Shown: piece by piece, positions 55,676-64,000 of the stretch
Position numbering within the stretch: the stretch's first letter is position 1
Layout of the letters: each line of letters starts with the position of its first letter
Origin: Paracamarosporium sp. OC-R06-R3
Lineage: Eukaryota > Ascomycota > Dothideomycetes > Pleosporales > Didymosphaeriaceae
Assembly: GCA_019828545.1 (NCBI GenBank)
Contig: JACVRA010000159.1
Span: forward strand, 1-64,000
Direction: 5' to 3'
DNA: 64,000 bases
Position numbers and translations under genes: made by a program
Notes under the pieces: generated by a model
Told to the model about the DNA's origin: nothing
The model's input: the letters and a program-made list of their open reading frames with translations, nothing else
The model's database searches: none

Positions 55676-57220
55676 TTACGCGTTGTATCCAATAAATCGC
55701 GGCGTCTTCAAGCGCACGTAGGTCTCCCCGTCCTTTGTGTAGTAGCGGCGTTCCCTATCCTCCGACACAGTGAACCCTTGCACATCTTTCATTTCGCTAC
55801 ACTCTTCCAGCGTGTCATCAAACTGTCTCCAACTGCTATCATCAAGAGTCGGTTGCGGCGTGCCCTCCTGCAAGCAAGAGAATGCATCTTTGTGCGCACG
55901 AAACACTTCTATAGCTTTCTCCGGTGTCAACATACGTATTAAAGACTTAGCCATAATGCGGGAGCGCTTTCGCTCTTGGTTCTGATATTTGATCCAGCGG
56001 TGCATTAGAACTTCCCGGATCTTGTCAATTGTCTTCAGGTCAAACTGTTCTCTAGCCACTCTGGCTAAATGAAGAACCTTTGAAATTCTATAGAAGTGAT
56101 GAGGGTTTTGCATGGCCGCTTCTGTGAGGGATTGGTGGCAAAGGCAGGCGGTGAAGCTATCAATCTTTTGGAACTCCTCTTCCGCTTTGCTTGCTCTACT
56201 TTCCAAAAACTCCGGACAGTTCTTGACTCCTTGCCACATTGCACGCTGCCATTCAGATTGATATGGTCTATATTTTGTGAGGAAAGCGTTGGCATCCAAC
56301 TCAAAGCTCGGGTCAAACCCTTCCTCTGGTTCATAATATTCTAATCCTTTAGAAACTCCCCGAAGCAATGCATAGGGGACCTTTCCCAAAGCCTTGAAGG
56401 GCTCTACAGCCATAATCACGAATGCCAACAATTGTCCGAATCTTAGATCAGATTCTGGAACGTCATCAGAATTAATGAATGGCAGAACTTCCAGCCTGAG
56501 GATGTGTTGAGCGTAACCATTACTGTAGTCATCTCGACGAATGAGATTGATGACCTTTCGAATCATGTCCCGAAAATCGACGATTTGGTAGTCCTCTCTT
56601 AGAATGTACTTGATGCTGTCTTTACTCTCACTATACCACTCTGAGTTTTGCTGAGTTGACAGCTGCATGGTTATCCTAAAGTTGCGAATGCGTTTGAGTA
56701 ATGTATGGTAGCGGTGATCGATCCAATCAACCGTACCAGGACCTTCCCCACATAAACTACTAGTGTAGTGGATGACTTCAGCTAACAACTCGACTTTGTA
56801 ATCGTAAATGAGCACTTCCCAGGGCACTTCTTCGTATAGAACTGATGTTGCCTCTTTGCTAATCTGTCGGTTAACCTTCAGGAGTGAAATCCCCGAGATA
56901 CATTTGGGGCATGCATAGAATCCAATGATATCCGGAAAAGCGTATCGAAAGATATGGAGTCGAATTTCTAGAGGTATCTGCAACGGGTAGCAGGGGAGCG
57001 TGTCTGTGCCTTTCTCGTGTTTGGTGCAAAGGTTGAATGGCGGATCAGACGCTGCGAGGCGATCACATGGCTTTCCACATGCCTCTATCGCCTGGCAATG
57101 GCCAGCTGGAGTCAACTGGTCGGCGTGCTGCTCGCAAGTAGGTAGATGACCGACTTTGATGGTTGAGGGCTCACGCAGTCGAATCTCTGGCGTTACACTT
57201 TGACTCGAGCGAAGAAACAT
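55676..57220 (-). CDS. F-box-like protein with N-terminal Cys/His cluster
   Basis: A single uninterrupted 514-codon frame. Residues 29-70 hold a Cys/His cluster (CEQHADQL, HCQAIEACGKPC, LCTKHEKG) that could bind zinc. Residues about 77-95 read YPLQIPLEIRLHIFRYAFPD, the start of an F-box or 2EXR-like motif common in Dothideomycetes, followed by LLKVNRQISKEATSVLYEEV, typical of these proteins. The rest is helical and charged, with no catalytic motif. Proteins of this class are very numerous in filamentous ascomycetes and may act as substrate receptors of SCF ubiquitin ligases, but interaction with Skp1 is unproven. Codon use is AT-richer than in the core genes. The gene is intact. Confidence 0.8.
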   Translation of the reverse strand: MFLRSSQSVTPEIRLREPSTIKVGHLPTCEQHADQLTPAGHCQAIEACGKPCDRLAASDPPFNLCTKHEKGTDTLPCYPLQIPLEIRLHIFRYAFPDIIGFYACPKCISGISLLKVNRQISKEATSVLYEEVPWEVLIYDYKVELLAEVIHYTSSLCGEGPGTVDWIDHRYHTLLKRIRNFRITMQLSTQQNSEWYSESKDSIKYILREDYQIVDFRDMIRKVINLIRRDDYSNGYAQHILRLEVLPFINSDDVPESDLRFGQLLAFVIMAVEPFKALGKVPYALLRGVSKGLEYYEPEEGFDPSFELDANAFLTKYRPYQSEWQRAMWQGVKNCPEFLESRASKAEEEFQKIDSFTACLCHQSLTEAAMQNPHHFYRISKVLHLARVAREQFDLKTIDKIREVLMHRWIKYQNQERKRSRIMAKSLIRMLTPEKAIEVFRAHKDAFSCLQEGTPQPTLDDSSWRQFDDTLEECSEMKDVQGFTVSEDRERRYYTKDGETYVRLKTPRFIGYNA

Positions 57221-57660
57221 GCAAAGCGCACGTCAAGCGATGTGATTCGGCCGTCGATGTGGGCTTCGAGGAGCCTGCTGGCGAGTTGTCTATATCCGCT
57301 GGCACCCGCATGTTGTGGGGAGAGAGCTATTGAGTGAGAATCGAGAGAGATGTTGATGTGGGTTTGAGGGAGAAGCATCAATGTGAGAGCGAGGGAGGGA
57401 TGTTTTTATGTGACAGCGAGGCAAATGTGTTAATGTGAAAGAGCATTGAAAGATCACAATAAAGCGCCGGAGCAAACAAGGAAATGTGCTGAATCTTGCC
57501 TAGCTGGGCTAGCAGGCGTAAACATTGTATTTAAACTACGCGAAAAAAAAACCCCAATACTATATGCAACCGATACGTGCTAAATTTAGAATAAAGATAT
57601 ACTAATATAGTTTACAAGATATTTAACTTCTATATTGATTGTTAAGACAAAACTCCCACT
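57221..57660. other. Promoter and AT-rich segment
   Basis: About 440 bases: G-rich repeated GAGNGAGAG-like sequence just upstream of the F-box-like gene (57340-57450), then an A/T-rich stretch (57535-57650). No gene was seen. Confidence 0.45.
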
Positions 57661-57909
57661 CCGCTGGACGAACTGCGGCCCCGGACTTGGCGTGCATGGT
57701 CGGCGCTCACTGCGTCGCGGAACGGCGGCGGCGGCATGTCTCAAAAACATTCACGATCCTCGAAAACCACGACTGACCCGCCAGAAACGGCCTCTCGCGA
57801 CCTCATATTAACCTCGTCATGTGCCTTCGTTGAAGCTCGTCGACTGAAGCGCGGCCGTCCAATCAATTCGCTGCTTAACCGTCGCCGGGAGAGGGGCCCG
57901 CCTCAGGAG

Positions 57910-58390
57910 AGGGGATTGAAGGGTGCTGCCGCTGGGTACATGCATATTGTGCAGCAAGCTTGTTTGGACATGAGATAGCCTTAGGGATCGCGGCTACATG
58001 TACTTGCAGCTGCTATCGTCGGCACCTGAGGAGGCCAAGAAGATCGTCATAGGTGACAAGCCGGCCATCACGCCGGAGGGCGAGAAGCTCGATCCCAGCA
58101 CGCTGGCGACCGTGTACCTCAAGCCTGTGCAGCAGGTGTTTCGGAGCCCGCGCGTGCGGCACGGGAAAGGGCGGCGGCGGAGTGGTCGAAGCTAGATACG
58201 ATAGCGGCTGCGACGAATGGGCATACGAATGGGAACGGGGCGAATATGGCGCCCGCGGTTAGTGAGGCGGATGTGTATCTTGCCGGGGTCGGCAGGCAGA
58301 GTACGTTCGGTGGGAGTCCGATTGTGGCGGGCCAGGAGGGGTTGGGCGGTGGGTGGGTGGTCAGCCAGAATATGGGGCACAGATGGTGTT
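57910..58390 (+). pseudogene. Beta-adaptin (AP-1/AP-2 beta subunit) pseudogene fragment
   Basis: One frame reads LRDRGYMYLQLLSSAPEEAK, then KKIVIGDKPAITPEGEKLDP and STLATVYLKPVQQVFRS. This clearly derives from the end of the trunk domain of an ascomycete beta-adaptin, a clathrin adaptor subunit. A TGA lies just upstream (codons T-stop-D-S). From family knowledge about ten residues are missing between LDPSTL and ATVYLKP, consistent with a deletion at a short repeat. After a frameshift near 58165 another frame reads KLDTIAAATNGHTNGNGA and MAPAVSEADVYLAGVG, resembling the linker of fungal beta-adaptins. It ends without the appendage domain. The GC-rich fragment sits in an AT-rich area, so it is probably a duplicated, broken copy. 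Confidence 0.75.
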
Positions 58391-58903
58391 GAGTCCAGGC
58401 GGGGCGGATGGGGGGCAGGAATTGCTGCTGTAAAAGGAGAGCGGGGTGGACATTATTCGGGGAGGATATTGTTAGGGGCGTAGTGTATGAAATTAGCGTT
58501 AAGCCTGAATCTAGTCAAGCGGTCGCAGGAATTCCAAACATGAGCTCTAGCATCTCTACTAGCTGGTCTCCAGCGGGATCCGCCTGGTTCTCGAGGGTTC
58601 TGAACTTCCGCTTTCTTCGAACACGCTGTAACCATCAGACTACGTCGAAATCTACATGTAACTGAGAAGGCCGCGACGAGACCCATTCTTAGCTTTGTTC
58701 TAATTAAAATAGTGCGATTGCTCAATGTAGAAAATTACAAGCTTAAAATACTCGAGACTAGGCACCAGTCACAACACCAAGTAACTTGTATATGTTCGCT
58801 CTTGTGTAATTCGATCTACAGCTTCAGATGCTGAGCTAGATAGCACCAAAATTGCCGATTTCGTGCCTTCTCGTATATCACTGAATTTCCCAGTGACTAT
58901 CGA

Positions 58904-59373
58904 TTATTCTTCCTTCCGGAATAGAACCAGTATAGCGTAGAAATCTGGCTCTACCTTCTCCTCCTTGATGATCTGCCAGTATTTCCTCTCTTCTAGAGCT
59001 TGCTCTGCAATCTTGGCCCCCTCAGTCTTTATGCCCACTGGAATAATAGTTGCTATCGATTCGGGAGGGACAGGTATCAAGGCAGGTTTACCGAAATGGA
59101 CGACGTTTACTCGGACCTCCAATTTCGAAATTTCCTGAATGCATCAGCTACCTGCAGCATTTATCAGAAAGCAAGAAGCTCGTGAAGTTCACGTACCTCA
59201 TCTAGAAGACGAATTTTCTCAACGAAGGGTGCCACTTCATTGATAACTTCTTCTTGAATACAGATTTCGTAATCAAAAATGGGCTCGTAAGTTGCTGAGT
59301 GCAGAACGTTCTTCAGATGATCCAGTTTGTCTACAGCGTCGTCGGGAATATCGAATGATTGAGGTTCAGTCAT
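58904..59373 (-). CDS. Small acidic protein of unknown function
   Basis: Two exons (59373-59197 and 59134-58904), with a clean GTACGT donor and TTCAG acceptor, give 135 residues. The reading frame joins in phase as KIRLLDEEISKLEVRVNVVH. Residues 1-70 are acidic and helical (MTEPQSFDIPDDAVDKLDHL onward), with a probable short coiled coil around the junction. The second half has a hydrophobic stretch (PALIPVPPESIATIIPVGIK) and a charged helix. There is no signal peptide, membrane segment or catalytic motif. I do not recognise the family. The good splice sites and matching frame make it a likely real gene despite its small size and AT-rich setting. Confidence 0.65.
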
Positions 59374-60695
59374 GGTTAAGACTTATCGACTAGGCATATA
59401 TGAAGGTGGCTTAGTAGGGTGGTGTGGGTGCAGAGGTGTGTGTTGGCGGTGCGAGGCGAAGGTGGGGAAATCTTGGAAAATCTGCGTGTCAGATAGCTAT
59501 TTTGAGCGCCGTCTGAGCTACACACAACTGGGTGCAGAGCATAACGCATTTTATCATAGTATTTAAACAGCTTTCTTGTTTTTCATAAAACTTAAAGCTA
59601 TAAGAACGCGTATGGAGGGCTATCTTGGTGCATGGTTTAATGTTACAGACTTATGTTCTGCGCTCATGGCACATTGGCCAGTCCTCTCGCGCCTCGTGCG
59701 ATGCCCAGAGACATTGCAACCCAATAAGACCCTGTATCAAATCGATATAAGCTTAAAACGTTAACGCAGCGTGCACAAGCTTAGCGCCTCAGCAACACAA
59801 CTTAGGTACCCAGGCATGTGCCATAGGCATGAAGTATAAGATTACAATACCAACCATGGATTATTTAATGAACAGGATCGGAGCCACCACATGTCGCAAC
59901 GATTGTGCTCCAAGCTCGCATAGGCAGCGCGGAAAACCTCTAGGTACGTTGATAGAAGCTAGCCATGCACTCAGGCCTGTTACTTCTGTGCTGGTAGAAT
60001 AATTATCACCCCATGATCTTTCAGACTTTTATATGACTAAAGGCTTTGTTGTATTCATAGGGAGTGCTATGTTGCTACCTTTACTCCCTTACGTCTTCTT
60101 GTCCCACTCCAGGTCAGCCCATAATGAAAAGTAGGTAGAGACTTTCCACCTGTAGCGATATTCTCCTTGCTATCCTGGTCACTTTTGCCTCCCTTTTAGC
60201 ACTGCGCAAGCTTCCTAGTCCTCTGAGCCCCATGCCATTGCTGATTAAAGGACCACAGTGTATAGGGGCCATGCTCTGTCTATAAAGGACCCTGTGTGGA
60301 TGTCACGAATCCGCATAGTGTCATATCAGTAGGTGTTAAACTATATTATCTCATACGCTTCAGCCGAAATCGGGGCCTGGTACTTGCTGACCTCCGAAAG
60401 GTGGAACTGCGAGTGACCCACAAGCTTTTCGCACCACAGCCGACCACGTATTAACAACGCCAGTTGCAGATTCGATTTCGCATCTAGCGAGATAATTCAA
60501 ACATCTCGAAGACACCTATTGATGAATATCCAGGACGACTTTCTCGTAGCAACGAACAGAACCTTCAGCCTCGTCAGTCAGCCGAAACCGGTGTAATCCG
60601 TCTCGCTCAAAAACCTTGATTTTTTCTGTCTTACCCTTACAACCCATCTTCCCTACAGCGCTCCAAAGATATAACAGTGACGGTCGAGTGAAACC
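59374..60695. other. Intergenic region, no gene seen
   Basis: 1.32 kb of moderately AT-rich sequence. Short open frames lack domains. A CAGCCGAAAYCGG element occurs twice (about 60362 and 60579) and may be a small repeat or regulatory site. Confidence 0.45.
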
Positions 60696-62512
60696 ATGGT
60701 AGGTGGCAAGGTGAAAATGTCTTTTTACAGGGCTATACCTTAACAGACTACGCTAGGTCAAGCCCGTTACGGGTGATCACACTGGCTTGAAGGTACTGTA
60801 CAAGCCACAGGACGGACAGCCAGTCGATCTCGAGTGCGATGTTTCTTTCCCGAACCTTAGACAAGTACTGAACCGCGGTGCAGCATTGTCGCCGTCCACG
60901 GCATAGGCGCTCATCCAGACCACACGTGGTGCTTTAACGTTGGCTTGGAAAAGGAACCACAGTATGTCAACTGGCTCGAAACACTAACAATGCTACCTAA
61001 AGCGGTGCCAAACGCACGCATAATGCGGTATGGGTATATGTCGGAATGGTTTGGGGACGATGTGATCAAACAAACTGTCACTGCGGTGGCAGACCGCTTC
61101 CTCAGGGAGCTTATAATGGACCGAGAGGTCTGGATCCCCCGCGTCCTATTGGGAAGGCCGCACGTATCCAAAGAACTAACGAGACCTAGGAAAACAAATC
61201 ACCTTATACGACACGACCATTGCTGATTATTGCTCATTCTTTTGGTGGATTGGTAGTTTGTGATGTACATCAATGACTCTACTCGCTCTATTTAATATTT
61301 CGCTAACCAGTACATGAATATCTGTAGGCACTCGCGAAAGCCGGGCAAGATCCCAACCAGTGGGACAACATACATCGTGCTGTCACTGGCATCGTTTTCT
61401 TAGGGACACCCTTTCGAGGCGCCGAACAACCGAGCCAGAAGGTGCTGATACAAATCGCGAGTGATCAATGGTCGGATAAGGTTCAGACAAGGATCCTGCG
61501 TATAACCGAGCCAGACGACGAGCTACGACAGCGCATTGTGGAGCAGTTCGTGAACCTACAAGAACGGCTACCAAACAAGACAATTATAGTTTGCTGCTAC
61601 GAGCAGAAACCGGTTGTTATGAATCGTATAGTGAGACGGGAAGGACCTATGGTATGCCTTTAATGCCCTCAGAGGCGCGGTTAAGCTGACGTGAGTCTAG
61701 GCCATTAGGGTTGACAAGAACTCTGCTTGCCTCGACAGGTCAGTCAAGATTGGTCTACAGCGGACGCATTACAACATGAACAAGTTCTCCAGCCCTAGTG
61801 ACGCAGAATATCGCCCCGTACAACATGAGATCAAGAATATGGCAAGAGCCGCGCCATTGTTGCTTAATGCTCGCCAACACAGTTAGTCCCCATACGATTT
61901 CTTCTGCTGATGTTAATCTTTGCAGGCTATACAGACACGCAACGAAACAACTCATCGATGGCGGTCCCCTCACACAACATTTTTTGGGCCACGGCGTCAA
62001 ATTTCATAGTCCTTGACGGGGAATATATAAAAGTGGCTGATGCAGCTCCCCCAAAGTTTGTATTCTGGGATGCAGCAACACTATTGATGAAGACACCATA
62101 CAAAAGCCCATCAGCTGCACCTAAAACCCATCTGCAATCCCCTGACGTGTTAGGGCCAAGCCAGCCTGTATCTAACAGGCTTTCGCCACACAGGGACGAA
62201 AGTGCTTCCAGAAACTTGCCGATTCGGACGCCTGCTTCCTCTCAACCGCCCTCTAATCAGCATGGCTATCAGCCAGAACTGCCGCGACGCAGCGAGCGAA
62301 TTGCTGCTGCTGCTAAGCGAAAAAAGGCACAAGAAAGCTCCGTTGAGCCGTCTGGTGCAGCGATAAGCGCAGGGCAACCATTGCCTAATGTAGAACAAGC
62401 ACCCACGCGTCCCTCATCGAGAAGTACACAAAGTTCTCAGCTAAGGCCGTCAGCAAAGAACAAAGAAAAGACAGACCGGAAAAAAACCTCCCGACCAACA
62501 AAGCCGAAATAA
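60696..62512 (+). CDS. Alpha/beta-hydrolase of the fungal NLR-associated type
   Basis: Seven exons (60696-60698, 60757-60833, 60884-61127, 61190-61264, 61328-61651, 61701-61881, 61926-62512) give 496 residues, all junctions in phase. The domain (about 20-300) begins DIVAVHGIGAHPDHTW, continues NARIMRYGYMSEWFGDD, has the nucleophile elbow LLIIAHSFGGLVVCD, then GIVFLGTPFRGAE, and a late catalytic-His segment KIGLQRTHYNMNKFSS. This lipase/DUF676-like domain is often the N-terminal effector of fungal NACHT or NB-ARC proteins. Here no nucleotide-binding domain follows. The last exon instead encodes about 195 residues: a short folded part (NIFWATASNFIVLDGEYIKV) and a basic, Pro/Ser-rich tail (LPRRSERIAAAAKRKKAQES). 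Exon 1 is only the ATG, the weakest part of the model. Confidence 0.82.
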
Positions 62513-62954
62513 AGAGAGTGTCTAAGAAAGGTCGCGCGTGGCAATGGTGGTGTGGTCGGATTTGGTAGACATGTCCTAAACTTCAGTAGACCACGAATTT
62601 ATTACACCTAGTAAAGTTACGACATCCAGGCATAGAGCTGTGCAATGAACAAAGCGCCTTAAGTTAGTTGGATGTATATGCATACGTATATCTATCTACT
62701 TTACAGAGGTGCCTATGAGTCTATTGGCATGTAACGTCACTAACATGAGTCTTGCGAGGTTTCTTAGATTGTGAATACACTATATGGGCTACCCGGAGGA
62801 TGGCTGATTGGGAGCATACGTATACGGATACAGTACTTACTAGCTTTGATCTAATTGTCAAATCCATTTTCGATTGTATGAGGAATTGGACCACAGAAGG
62901 AGTGGAAAGGATTGTAGATAGCTTTTTCGCGACATTACCTCTGAAACTATTGTT
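62513..62954. other. Convergent intergenic region
   Basis: 442 bases between the 3' ends of the hydrolase gene and the ankyrin gene. AT-rich; nothing recognised. Confidence 0.5.
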
Positions 62955-64000
62955 CTACCCTAGCTCATGAGTGGTTTTCAGTCTATTCAATCTCTCAAGG
63001 AGAAGCTTGACAATAGCCTCATGTCCATTCACTAAGGCCCATGAAAGTGGCGTCCGTCCATATTCAGAGTCCTTAGAGTTAAGACTCATTCCGCCTTTCT
63101 CAAGCAGTAGTTTAACCACAGGCTTGTGTCCTTTCTCCGATGCATGCGATAAGGGTGTCCGTCCGTTTGCCAAGTTAACGTCAGGGTCGACTTCTTGGTT
63201 CATGAGTAGTAATTTGACCACTTTCTTACGCCCACACCGCGCCGCCCATGAAAGTGGCGTCAGCCCATGTTTACACTGCGAGTTAGGGTTAACCCTGTTC
63301 TCTTTGAGTAGTAGTTTAATAACCGCCTGGTGCCCGTTCGCTGCCGCCCATGATAGTGGCGTCCGTCCATATTCAGAGTCCTTAGAGTCAGGATCTACCT
63401 CGTCTCTTCCAAGGAGTAGCTTGACTATTATTTTGTGCCCTCTTTCTGCCGCATGTGATAACGCCGTCCGTCCGTATTTGGATTTGGAGTTGGGGTCGAC
63501 CCCGCTTTCTAGGAGCAGTTTGACCATCGCCTCCTGCCCCGTCTCCGCCGCATACCAAAGCGGTATCTGTCGGGATTTAAATTCTTCAAGGTTATGATCG
63601 ACTCCACCTTTTGCCATCAATAGCTGGAAGATCACTTCGTGTCCTCTCTCTTTTGAAAACCACAGGGGTGTCCGTCCGTATTTAGACTCGGCGCGGGGAT
63701 CCACCCCAACCTTCCCTAGGAGTACCTCAACTACAGCCCTATGCCCTCTTTCCGCCGCCCACGAAAGTGGCGTTCGCCCGTATGTAGAATCCTGCGAATT
63801 AGGGTTGACTCCTGCTTCATCGAGCATGAGCTTAACAACCACGTCAAGCCCGTTCGCTGCCGCCCACAAGAGTGGCGTCCATCCATATGTAGACTTAGAA
63901 TCTGGATCGACTGCTTCATGCTCGAGTAGTAACTTTATTACGGCCAACTCTTTCCTTGCTACTGCGTACCATAGCGGCGTCCATCTTTTTGCTGAGTCTT
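62955..64000 (-). CDS. Ankyrin-repeat protein, C-terminal part (runs off the window)
   Basis: The frame is open from base 64000 to the stop at 62955, so at least 348 residues of a longer protein are present and the start lies beyond the right edge. It contains about ten ankyrin units of the form YGRTPLSWAAERGHRAVV, each followed by KLLL and a variable VDPNSKDS linker. Several units are nearly the same, for example DSKDSEYGRTPLSWAAANGH and LNSKDSEYGRTPLSWALVNG. Such highly similar repeats are typical of the C-terminal recognition domains of fungal NLR-type (NACHT-ankyrin) proteins. The upstream domain cannot be seen here. It ends with a short charged tail (RLNRLKTTHELG). The repeats bind proteins; the partner is unknown. 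Confidence 0.92.
   Translation of the reverse strand, partial: DSAKRWTPLWYAVARKELAVIKLLLEHEAVDPDSKSTYGWTPLLWAAANGLDVVVKLMLDEAGVNPNSQDSTYGRTPLSWAAERGHRAVVEVLLGKVGVDPRAESKYGRTPLWFSKERGHEVIFQLLMAKGGVDHNLEEFKSRQIPLWYAAETGQEAMVKLLLESGVDPNSKSKYGRTALSHAAERGHKIIVKLLLGRDEVDPDSKDSEYGRTPLSWAAANGHQAVIKLLLKENRVNPNSQCKHGLTPLSWAARCGRKKVVKLLLMNQEVDPDVNLANGRTPLSHASEKGHKPVVKLLLEKGGMSLNSKDSEYGRTPLSWALVNGHEAIVKLLLERLNRLKTTHELG

Noticed and set aside
58545..58660. tRNA-like or SINE-like sequence on the minus strand (A-box-like and weak B-box-like motifs about 36 bp apart)
   Set aside because: Several mismatches to the consensus boxes and no cloverleaf stems could be drawn.

Overview
This is nuclear DNA of a filamentous ascomycete (Pezizomycotina, most likely Dothideomycetes). 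The evidence is short introns of about 45-75 nt with GTANGT donors and CTAAC-like branch sites, fungus-specific families (SUR7/PalI, HET, DUF1996, a Pezizomycotina-type RlmA MADS protein, an AspRS-DUF2156 fusion), GC-rich genes, and short AT-rich blocks that look like old mutated repeats. I found 23 protein-coding genes and one pseudogene. No rRNA, CRISPR or convincing tRNA was seen. Exon boundaries were worked out by eye from splice signals and reading-frame continuity.

Layout. 1.6-9.5 kb: a secreted DUF1996 protein, the cell-wall-integrity MADS factor RlmA and a penta-EF-hand protein. 11.3-17.1 kb: two uncharacterised low-complexity proteins and a SUR7/PalI-like membrane protein. 18.4-22.3 kb: a 1210-residue HET-domain protein. 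23.0-51.9 kb is a conserved core block: Kre33/NAT10 rRNA acetyltransferase, a nucleolin-like Nsr1/Gar2 protein, Alg6, Cox17, RanGAP (Rna1), an SMP/LEA-like protein, an EF-hand MscS channel, alpha-tubulin, a questin-oxidase-like protein, ergosteryl-aspartate synthase (ErdS) and a CYP53-like P450. 52-64 kb is an accessory, partly decayed region: AT-rich inverted repeats around a single-pass membrane protein, an F-box-like protein, a beta-adaptin pseudogene, a small orphan gene, a seven-exon alpha/beta-hydrolase of the kind found in fungal NLR proteins, and the end of an ankyrin-repeat protein running off the right edge.

How the genes relate. Kre33 and Nsr1/Gar2 lie tail to tail and both serve ribosome biogenesis. 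Alg6 and the SUR7-like protein serve the secretory pathway and cell surface, and RlmA regulates cell-wall genes. Cox17 and Rna1 share a 293-bp divergent promoter. ErdS uses Asp-tRNA to aspartylate ergosterol. The HET protein, the hydrolase and the ankyrin protein are the kind of repertoire linked to fungal non-self recognition. I saw no convincing secondary-metabolite cluster and no intact transposon. The most interesting items are ErdS (a recently described activity), the HET/DUF7104-like/ankyrin protein, the hydrolase-ankyrin pair, the adaptin pseudogene and the inverted AT-rich repeats.
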